NCBI GenBank assembly: GCA_964035545.1 | Contig: OZ037765.1 | Coordinates: 2,454,501-2,518,500 of the forward strand | From: Bugula neritina | Lineage: Eukaryota; Bryozoa; Gymnolaemata; Cheilostomatida; Bugulidae | DNA length: 64,000 nt | Direction of reading: 5' to 3' | Shown: positions 46,101-64,000 of the stretch, piece after piece | How the letters are laid out: every line of letters starts with the position of its first letter | Position numbering within the stretch: position 1 is the stretch's first letter | The notes under the pieces: generated by a model | Told to the model about the DNA's origin: nothing | Database searches by the model: none | What the model saw: only the letters and a program-made list of their open reading frames with translations | Translations under genes and position numbers: made by a program

Positions 46101-48880
46101 TCTAGAGGTCAAAGCTTTTGGCTTGGTAAGCACAAAGTCATGGGTTCGAGCCCAAGTAAAGGCCATTGGTGATGTTAGAAAGAGCATCCAGTTATAATTA
46201 CTCCTGTACCAAATATGGATAAGTCCTTAGCCCTATATAAATACCCTTTCCACCAGAGATAATGACTATAAACTCGCATGAGTAATGTTAAAATCATCTG
46301 CTGTTTTGATAAAGGTGCCATATGTAATGTCAGTTTTTATTTTGTTGACAATCAGTGGTGAGATAACTCTGCAACTTGTAGTCATGTGACTTTGTTAGGA
46401 TGAAGAGTACCAAGACGAAAGTTTTACCGCCCGAATGAAGAGAATTCTCAGTGTGATACATTTGTATATCTTGAGTGAGTTGGGGTGTCGTAGTAGAATC
46501 TCAGACAACAACAGGGAACAGATGTCAACTAAGGACAACAAAACAGACTATGAGTAAGTTACATTTACTGAGTGAATTAGTATGTCAACTAAGGACAGCA
46601 AAACAGACTATGAGTAAGTTATATATGCTAAGTGAGTTAGTATGACAACTAAGGGCAACAAAACAGACTAGGAGTAGGCTATATTTTTATGGCCATTAAT
46701 CAAAGCATTCAGTGTACAATCATTCATGATTGATGAATTAACTTTTCTGTGTGGATACCTGGTTGAATACGTTTTTTAAAACTTTTCAACCATGAAATGT
46801 GTCTCTAGTTGTGTATAAATAGATAATGTTTTTAAAATGTGAGCTTGTTTTGATTAAATTGGCTGCAATGGGATAATGTGCAGGAAATCATAGTCAAAGA
46901 AAATGGAAAATCATTTTATATTTTGCTTCCAGCGGAATGTTGGCCGAGTTGAGAGCATCTGTAGACCTGCTGTCAGCCACTGCTGAGAAAGTGGCCAAGG
47001 AAAAAGTCGACTCCACATTTACGGACTGTGACTACCTAAGTGAAGAGGAGACGTATATCTCTGAGAGTAGAGAGCTAACTAAATGCGTCAGGAAGCAGTT
47101 TACCCCCACCCTCAAGAAGATCCTAGAACACGGGCTAACAGATGTGAGGCTCTTTGAAATGAAGCAATAATATAGCCATTTTATATATTCTAACTGGCTG
47201 TAAATGTTTATAGTTTTATAAATGTTTATTGGTTAACACCTAAAAGAAATTTTTTTCAATTCAATATAATAATTTGCTTTCAAAGATATGCACAGTGTTT
47301 CAGATATATGTGTCTGCAATATTGCTGAATTAATTCTGTTTGCCTTAAAATGTTTGTTGGAAGTCTTCCTTTGGCTGTTTATTTTAGCTGAATTCTATGC
47401 TTTTAGTTCCGGTCTAGCCAAGCTCTTATGTCTATAGCGGGACGTACTCCCAACGCAGCAATGATAACGTCCGTTACAGATAATAAAATGCGTGCGTGGA
47501 GAGTTATACTCCAGTATTATGAAATCAAGGTAAAGTGTAGATGTCTTTTCTGTGGCACTTTTAAACAGATTTTTTCAAAAATTCCTCATTTCTCTATTCT
47601 TTCTTTCTAGTGTTGCTTCCAATTGGTGTGATGTTATTTTAATATATATATTATGACTAAACGAATTGCTTGACATTTTTCACTTGTTTTAAGTTTAGAC
47701 TGAAGACCCAACTACTGGTTGAGGGGTAGAATGCAAAACCATGTTCGAATCGTACCATAGTTATTACTTTTTACAAGTTTTATAATTTTATTATTCAATG
47801 TTATCGGACCATTGCTTAGAGTAAAATAACCCATTTTAATTCTTTAGTAAGTTTGTATGTAAATCTTTCTCTTGCTGTTGAAGTGGTGATTCTACTTTGT
47901 CTATTATTAGGACGGGCCAGCGTATAATGAAGCACCTCACAGGAAGCTGGCCAACTCCTTCGGTATTGATAGCATGAGCAACTCTGAAGCGTCGGTCAAA
48001 CACTCCTTACTCACTGCTATTGGTCAGATATTGGAGACGCACCGTTTATACAGACGTGGAGATGAAGCTCACTTCAAGGCATTCATCTGCCTGGCTCTCA
48101 AGTGAGTGTAGTGTGTCTTGTCATATTGAGTGTAAGCTAGTCCTGCTTTACTGAGTTCTGTGATTTACGCATGGACACAGGAAATAGGCTAGTATTATGT
48201 TGTGAAACTTTCTACTATATGTTCAAGTTGAATGTTATCAATAACTTTAAGCTGGCCATTCAACAATATTCCAAAGTAGCTTTTAGTCTGATAATACACA
48301 ATCTCTGCTTTCCTACACTACTTCTTCTAGAATGTTCCTTATATTTTTAAATTTTTGAGTTGAAAGTAATTCGGACATCTTTGGTCATTATCAGACAGGT
48401 CTATGGCACTGTGTGTCTAATAATAATAGTTGTATGGAGTTTAGAGGTGGAAGACTTATTCAATTACAAGTGCTACAAAATTCCTTTTGCGTTGAATTTT
48501 ACTTACAGATTATAGTTTCACCATATTTTTATATACAACAATCAAATATCAAGTGATGTTAGGCTACTTAAAATTTTCTCATACCACAGTTGAGCCACAA
48601 CAAATTCTAAGTTGAGCAGTTTTACAAGTTTGTCTCGTGACATTGTTGCGGAGTTGTGATTCCCTGATCTTGTTTTAGTGAGAAGAAATTGGTTGCCTGG
48701 TTGAGACAAATCTTCCGAACACCAGCTATTGCTGAACAGTACTATGAACCCTGGGGTTACTTGGTAAAGACGGGATTCGAGGATATATTCTGTGTGCTAA
48801 ATAAACTAAAACAGTACGACTTTAATCTTCCAGTTGACTTGGCTGTGCAGCAGTTCAGCAACATTAAAGACGCTTTCTAG
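40160..48880 (+). CDS. RUNDC1: RUNDC1 orthologue, RUN domain-containing protein 1
   Basis: Fourteen exons in phase: 40160-40266, 40861-41005, 41107-41211, 41711-41762, 41948-42120, 42750-42865, 44750-44792, 45209-45299, 45867-46018, 46399-46553, 46933-47143, 47407-47529, 47911-48101, 48679-48880. About 621 aa (human 613 from memory). The N-terminal half is coiled-coil: SLLSLTSHFAQVQFRLKQIV, then heptad-rich stretches with KRKLSYKQREMIADLKSSL and LQTQVVDLERFVGFLQ. A Ser-rich hinge follows. The C-terminal RUN domain runs through MRAWRVILQYYEIK, HSLLTAIGQILETHRLYRRG, KLVAWLRQIFRTPAI and ends PVDLAVQQFSNIKDAF, the typical RUNDC1 terminus. RUN domains usually bind small GTPases or motors, but the RUNDC1 partner is not known to me. 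It converges on SRP68, with 428 bp between the stop codons. Confidence 0.95.
42121..42205 (+). repeat. Degenerate donor repeats after RUNDC1 exon 5
   Basis: GAG/GTAAGTACTGA at the exon end is followed by TTAAGTAAGTAATG, GAAGTAAGTGTTG, GGAGTAAGTACTGA and GAGGTAAGTGATGA, five donor-like motifs within 90 bp. Confidence 0.8.
42866..42957 (+). repeat. 25-bp repeat at RUNDC1 exon 6 donor
   Basis: Three and a half copies of a 25 bp unit (AACTCACTCTACCAGTAACT...) start 6 nt after the donor AAG/GTAAG at 42865. Confidence 0.93.
44793..44895 (+). repeat. Tandem repeats at RUNDC1 exon 7 donor
   Basis: The donor CACAG/GTATACCTATACTAT is echoed downstream by ACAGATATACCTATACTAT, within an array of TATACCTGTATA units. 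Confidence 0.82.
46088..46225 (+). repeat. tRNA-derived SINE copy
   Basis: TTGGTCTAGAGGTCAAAGC and a perfect B box GGTTCGAGCCC lead into GCCATTGGTGATGTTAGAAA and GCATCCAGTT. It matches the copy at 27040 across both tRNA-like and core parts. It lies in RUNDC1 intron 9. Confidence 0.8.
46519..46675 (+). repeat. 60-bp triplication spanning RUNDC1 exon 10 donor
   Basis: A 60 bp unit made of 30-odd nt of coding exon (ATGTCAACTAAGGACAACAA...), the donor GA/GTAAGTT and 28 nt of intron occurs once at the junction, again at 46582 and a third time, diverged, at about 46642. Reading through the first donor gives GAG TAA, an immediate stop. Confidence 0.93.
47695..47765 (+). repeat. tRNA-like fragment
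   Basis: A B-box-like CATGTTCGAATCGTACCA is preceded by GGTTGAGGGGTAGAATGC, in RUNDC1 intron 12. It is not a foldable intact tRNA. Confidence 0.4.
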
Positions 48881-49308
48881 CACAATATGCAACCAAATGA
48901 AGACAACTCCAATGTTCTACGCAAATTTCTGTATACAATTCAGTACAAAGTGATATATTAAATCTCTAACCTTTTTTTATGTATTAAGGTGATCAATTCC
49001 AAATCTATATTAATTAGCTGTTAATGTTTACATGGAAACACTTTTTTGTTTCTGTTTACTTTATAAGATACTGCATTATCTCTAGTCATAAAATGTAGCT
49101 ATTATATTTTCCATTGTTGTATTATAATAGATAAATACATTCCATTACATTCATACCAATATAAAAAGCAACAAAATAATTTCCAGCATAGAAAGCGGCT
49201 AACAACAAAATATCAACTAAAAACTAGTATCAATAAAAACAGACAATCTCTAAATTTATCTACAAATCAACTTGAAGATAGATGCTGTCCAATCGGTGGT
49301 CAGTTCAT

Positions 49309-52300
49309 CTACTTCTTGCCGCCACCCCACCAGGTTTTGAAATACCCGGATATGCCGCCCTTTTTCTCCTGCGTCTCCAGCTTGTGTCGCAGATCAGGAA
49401 GGAGGACGTGGTTACCGGCGAGGTCGTAGAATAGTGGTTTGCAGGGTATTGGCTGCATGTCGGGTGGAGATTTGATGAGAGTAACATTCTTGGCAGATAT
49501 GGAAGGATCTTCTGGCAGATACTGCTCTAGCCTCTCTGCTATTGGCTGAAATAGAACATACAACACCCAATCAAATAACACTAAAACACATCAAACATTG
49601 GCAACATAATATTAGTCATTGTTAGACAATAAATTTATTTTATTTATGTAGACAAAATCAGATTTACTTCAAATTAAATAATTGAAAAAACTTAAGTAAA
49701 TACATATAATATTTTACATTATATGCAGAAAGTATTACCAATTTTAATTTAGTTTGGCGGTGCAGATAATTCCAAAATTAAGCTGCAACATGTAGCAGTT
49801 GGAGTTACGTACCCTCTTATCAGCTGTGATGGATATTTTAGACATGTCCTTAGCCAAGTCCTGAGAGTTGGAGTCTAGAATGCTGGAGGCCTGGGCTTGT
49901 ATCAACAGGCCTTCATTCAGTTTAATTATTTCATCAACTTCATCTTTAGTCTGGAAAGTAGAAAAATAACATTCTATTTACTCAGCAGTACGGGTGGAAG
50001 TGCGTGATTGGAAAACTTGGATCAATTCTTTTCAAAAATCCAATATATGAAACAGATAACACATACTGCAGCTTTTTGCCCATTTTTCAGTGGCTCTTTT
50101 AATGCTTAAGATAAGTAAAAACTGATATAATATGCATTCTGATTAGCACAGCATACGTTTGGTGACAAATTACTTTATTATAATGAAATTTAATATGTGT
50201 ACAATCATGTGGTCCTTTGTTATGGCTGACTCCTGAATTTGCACATCATGCAAATGTACTTGCCAACCCCCGACACATAGCATTTAGAACTAGCAGCCAA
50301 CACATAAGACCTACAAACTAGCTAGCAGACAGCAGGTACACAGAGACACACTTACCACGGTCTGACTGCTGCCAACAGAGTTCTTGACTTGACCAATGTA
50401 CTCCTGGGATCTCTTAGTCAGAGCAACAACTTCTGGCCATTGCTTACCGACAGCAAACATACGAGCCAGGTAGTAGCACCTGTGAGATAGAATTAGCACT
50501 GATTAGAATTTACACCGACACAACTGATAATAAATGGAGAGTGATTAATCTGCCGACTCAGCTGTATATAAAGGGCAGACAACTACCTGAAGGCTTTGTA
50601 GGCTACGATGTCGGCCTGCAGCTCCTCGGCTAGCCCGTGGTCTTCAGTTAGACCGGTCATCTGGGGAATCTCAGAAAGGCCTTGAATGATCATTTCGTAG
50701 AGCCTGGCTATGTCTTGAGGTCGGACTACCTTTTGACCATCGCTTGGAGGTTTACCTGAAAATATATACGAGATATGTACTTAAAGTAGAAATAAATTGT
50801 TTAGAGTAAATTATAGTAGTACTACAGAGTATATCATAGCGGTAAGTAATACAGAGTATTTAAGGCGGAACAGAAGAGAGACGGACAGACAGACAGACCT
50901 AGCAATGACTTGTACATTTCCACCATGACTAGATTCTTCTGTACTGTCTTCCTGATCTTGAGATACTGAAGGTAAGTGTGCAGGAAGATCTGAACCGGCA
51001 CATGACCATCTATTTCCTGTCCTCTCTGAATCTGTCTAAACGTCTGCAACCCAAACGCATGGCGTAGACTGTAGAGCATGCCCCACACTATAGTCTCATC
51101 CATACAAACAACACAGGGCAAAGTGCAGACAACTTACTGGGTCAGCTTTCAACTCCTCCTTTATCACTTGCAGCACATCTACGCAGTCTTTGATGATCCT
51201 ATCAAACACGGCAATCTTGGTGTCAAAGTCACTGGCAGCCTCCACTTCGCTCTGAATCTCTCTTTCGGCCAATAAAAACACTCGAACCTGCAAATATGGG
51301 AAAACACCAAATTTTAATTTAAAAACAAAAAACAGAACATTTGCTTCAACAAACTAATTAAAATGACAGATAGAAGCAGCCGGGAACAAACCTTGTCGTT
51401 CTTGACAGGCATGGTTCTGCCACGCCACGTCACCTCGTAGAGGGAGCCAGCCTGTCGCTCTCTTGTCTTCTGTATCAGCTCGTCGAGCACAATGTCCGTG
51501 TGACCCATAGTTAGACGCATCTCGAGCAGGTCGCTCACGTCAGTCGTGTCTCCTATGTTGTAGGCGCAATACCTGGAGAATAGGTATAACTATAAAGTGA
51601 AGGTACAGAATAGGTATAACTATAAGGTGCAGATACAGAATAGGTATAACTATAAGGTGCAGGTAAACCTAGAGTAAAGGAAGTAAGCCTCTAGATAAGT
51701 CTACAAACTAAACAGGCAGGCAGGGGATATACATTCTAGCTCACATAGGGAGGTCTTGAGAGCAAACTTTTAGCATTTAAATAAAAAAAGAGTAATCAGA
51801 CAGACAGAGGAGCTGTAGTGAGTAGTTGTAGACAGAAGAGAAAAACTTTAACTTTAATAACATAACCAACGTTTCTCTTCTACAATTTCACTCTCACTTC
51901 TCAGAAAGCTTATTTCTAAAGAATTTGTCAGTTTTAGCGTAACCCTTCAATGAAGTGTCTCAGTGAAGACTTACTTTACACTAGACTCGATGTCGATGAC
52001 CTTCTGCTTGTAGGTCATCACGGCATCACCAGAGACAGCGCTGCTCATCTTCTCGTAAATAAGTTTGGCTTTAGTCAGCAGTTCCATGGCCAGCCGCCAG
52101 TCCTTCTTCAGCTCAAACTGCAGAGTGCCGGACATCCACTCGTGGTACGCCTGCAAAGGTCACCCGAAGGTCAGCATACTCTCAGCTGGTTGGTGTATGT
52201 ATTTGAGGAAAGATTGAGAAGAGTAGCAGATGTCAGGAAAGGAAAATACCCAGTGTGATACATGCCACAATTACCCTAGGGTACAGGGCTGCTTAACTCA

Positions 52301-54256
52301 GAAAACCGGTGCTAAGAATCTCACTAGTAATCTCTATCAAACAATTGAGTATCTATGCATTATCTATATATAGAATTATGTTAACTACTTAAAACATAAA
52401 ATAACTTACAACTTACAATCTATAAATAGAACATAAATACTGCATATCCCAGAATGCCTTGCACAGGAAGACTCATACCTGAACCTCCAGTTTAGTTCTG
52501 GCGTCAACAGGCACTTGCTCACAGAGGGTGGACAACTCTAAGGCATACTGCTCGGCTTTCCTCAGTTTATTCAGCATGTGGTATCTCTTCCGGGGGTCTT
52601 CTACAGAGAGGGAAGCAGAAACTCTCGAGTTTGTCAGAAAATGAAAGGAATTCAGATTCGGACAACTTAGAACACAGCCTGAACTAGTGCAGTATAAACC
52701 TACCCTGTTCAATAGCTTCCCTTTTCAACTGCATAGCATAACTCCAGCATCTTTCAGCCTCCACCAGTGGAATGTAAAGGCATCTGTAACAGAACAAAGC
52801 TGATTATTATTCATTAGCTGAGAACACAACGTATCACTTTCTCAGAGAAAAACTTACAGAATTTTATAAGCGGAATAATTTATGAGAAAAGGAGACAACA
52901 ACTCGATGAACATTAAAATATTAAAAATATTTCCACCAGCTACCTTTCACTTATATTTATATATTTCCAAAAACAACAGAGTATTGCCAAAAGAATAACA
53001 GTTTACACGTCTTTCGAAACTGCTATAGATAAGTCAGGCACATACCTTACATCTTTAATTTGGTCAGCAACTAAACGCTTCTGAACAAACCGCTGCCTGA
53101 CACCTTGAACCAAGTTGACACATTTCCTAATTCTCCTGAGGCGTCTGCTGCAGTAACTCCTATATCTCTGATAGTCCTCGTGACGGAGGCCATGTTGTAG
53201 CTGCGACTCTTTTATGACCGATAGGACTACAAGTAATACAGTAGTTCACAGCTCTATCTGATGATAATCATAATGATTGACGACAACTTATTGTAGAAAA
53301 TGTCACGCAAAAAACATCAGCATGTATTTTGTACAAAAATAAATACTTCATTAATGTGATGATGAAGAATGAATTTAGTCTAAAATTAACATAAAACAGA
53401 AATCTAATAGTTTACTAATAGTAATAGCGTGACATTTACAATAAAATTGCCATTTATTAAAGATAATCTCAAGTTTTAGTTTAAGTTACAACTCCAAACT
53501 ATACTTGCTAGTAATAGCTGCTATCATCATTATAATCATCACTATTAGTATTGCTAATAGTAATATAAAATCAAATTAAATTTATAATTATTTGACATTT
53601 TGAAACATAATTCAAATTATGACTATTACTATTATTATTACTATTAGTATTAGTATAAGTATTACTATTACTATTAGTTATGGTTCAAAACCATAAGTGA
53701 TAAGACTTACTCCAAGAGTAAGATTAACTTCAAGTTTAAGTCCATAACCAATAATAAATAGTGAATCACTGAATAATAATTTTAAATATAATAAATAATA
53801 AACCATCTCCATGGCCCATGGGCATCACCAGCCTCAGGGTATGTCCATGGTGATAGTTATACTTATAGTCATAGTGGTTGCCCGTTGCTCATTGCCGTAA
53901 GGCGTAAACGGTAAAGTAATTGCCCATGCCCATTGTCATTGTGAGTTTCCATTGGCATTACGCTAAAGCTTGGCCATTGGAGTTGGTGTTGGATTTGGAC
54001 TTCAACAGTTCAAGTTCAACTTGAGCTTCAGGTTCAACACTAACAGTAACAGACCTCCAGGCTCCAAGTCCAAGAGTCAAATGAGTTAGTTTTACTTTCA
54101 AGATTTAATAAATACTTCAAGTCAAATGCCAACGTAGAACTAATAGCAGTTACCTTCTATAGAAAATAAATTATCATCTTTCACTTCTTCATTTTCAGCA
54201 ACATCAGTATCATCTAGACTAGCTTTTGGATGACTTTCGGGCTCATCGGCCATCAT
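49309..54256 (-). CDS. SRP68: SRP68, signal recognition particle 68-kDa subunit
   Basis: Core subunit of the signal recognition particle. In the family the N-terminal half binds 7SL RNA and the C-terminal part binds SRP72, for co-translational targeting to the ER. Twelve exons in phase (high to low): 54256-54154, 53226-53046, 52783-52704, 52600-52479, 52150-51975, 51572-51392, 51287-51138, 51043-50899, 50755-50587, 50479-50356, 49950-49813, 49545-49309. About 601 aa (human 627 from memory). Diagnostic blocks are QHGLRHEDYQRYRSYCSRRL, RKAEQYALELSTLCE, TWRGRTMPVKNDKV, VRPQDIARLYE, IPCKPLFYDLAGNHV, and a basic Gly-rich end GYFKTWWGGGKK. The 51043 acceptor is the best of several AGs by alignment length. 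Exon 51043-50899 has an unusual donor (CTAG/GTCTGT). Two adjacent ATGs could start translation. Confidence 0.95.
51573..51665. repeat. 30-bp repeat abutting SRP68 exon 6 acceptor
   Basis: Three copies of a 30 bp unit (AGAATAGGTATAACTATAAG...) start within 3 nt of the acceptor TTCTCCAG/G at 51572. Confidence 0.93.
53227..54153. repeat. Drifting 6-bp-periodic tracts in SRP68 intron 1
   Basis: ATTACTATTAGTATTAGTA-type sequence (about 53630-53680), TGCCCATTGCC-like steps (53870-53960) and TTCAACAGTTCAAGTTCAAC (54000-54030) change gradually along the intron with a 6 bp step. No exon is seen in the 927 bp. Confidence 0.6.
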
Positions 54257-54584
54257 AAAAAAATCCCACACTCTGACTCTCTATAGAAAGAGAAATAAAA
54301 AAGCAATACACAGCGCTCCAACAGGCTTCACGAATCACACGTTTTACTGCCACATCACTCTATGTAGCATGTTTAGTACCCGGCGCTTAAGAAGCACGAT
54401 ATACAATCGATACAGCGGTTCATTTGACCATCGTAAAAATTTCAAGGTCGGCGCAGCTCCCGCGATTCACATTTGTGATCAGCTGGAATCGTTTTGATTC
54501 ACATGCCTGAAAGTTATTGTTGGAAAGGTTTCTGTGAGTTATTGAAATTAGCCAGATTAATTCCCTCCTGTGTGTTCATTCATT
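54257..54584. promoter_or_regulatory. Compact divergent promoter SRP68 / SPT16
   Basis: Only 328 bp separate the two start codons, so the two promoters must overlap or lie adjacent. The stretch is less AT-rich than its surroundings (GGCGCAGCTCCCGCG near 54450). No TATA box is evident. Confidence 0.7.

Positions 54585-64000
<9,416 letters not shown>

Overview
This is eukaryotic nuclear DNA. It is AT-rich, and every gene is split by GT-AG introns. Six genes can be read as orthologues of conserved animal proteins and one encodes a small secreted protein. The gene set points to a ciliated invertebrate animal: TCTN2 of the ciliary transition zone, RUNDC1, an EGF plus ShKT-like secreted protein, and a C2orf68 homologue. 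I cannot name the species. An early-branching lineage such as a sponge, placozoan or cnidarian would fit, but that is a guess.

Layout from left to right: USP39 (-, 2042-10788) and C2orf68/UPF0561 (+, 13343-14788) are head to head. An intergenic stretch follows that holds a 2.9 kb foldback element (15838-18707) with 900 bp inverted arms. TCTN2 (-, 19248-38682) has 23 coding exons, and its last intron contains a complete small gene on the other strand (+, 20751-23275). TCTN2 is head to head with RUNDC1 (+, 40160-48880). RUNDC1 converges on SRP68 (-, 49309-54256), which is head to head with SPT16/SUPT16H (+, from 54585, running off the right edge after about 763 codons). All six large genes therefore sit in three divergent pairs. 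I assembled the exon models by hand, and their reading phases agree across every junction.

The genes do not form one pathway. USP39 acts in the U4/U6.U5 tri-snRNP, SRP68 in protein targeting to the ER, SPT16 in the FACT histone chaperone and TCTN2 in the ciliary gate. RUNDC1 and C2orf68 are poorly characterised.

The strongest unexplained signal is where the tandem repeats lie. Almost every minisatellite here starts at, overlaps or abuts a splice junction of the host gene, often copying the 5' or 3' splice site many times (USP39, TCTN2, RUNDC1, SRP68, SPT16). A second pattern is slowly drifting 6-bp-periodic sequence around all three divergent promoters. Other notable items are a GC-AG intron supported by reading frame, an enlarged TCTN2 ectodomain, a tRNA-derived SINE family and a 385 bp MITE.
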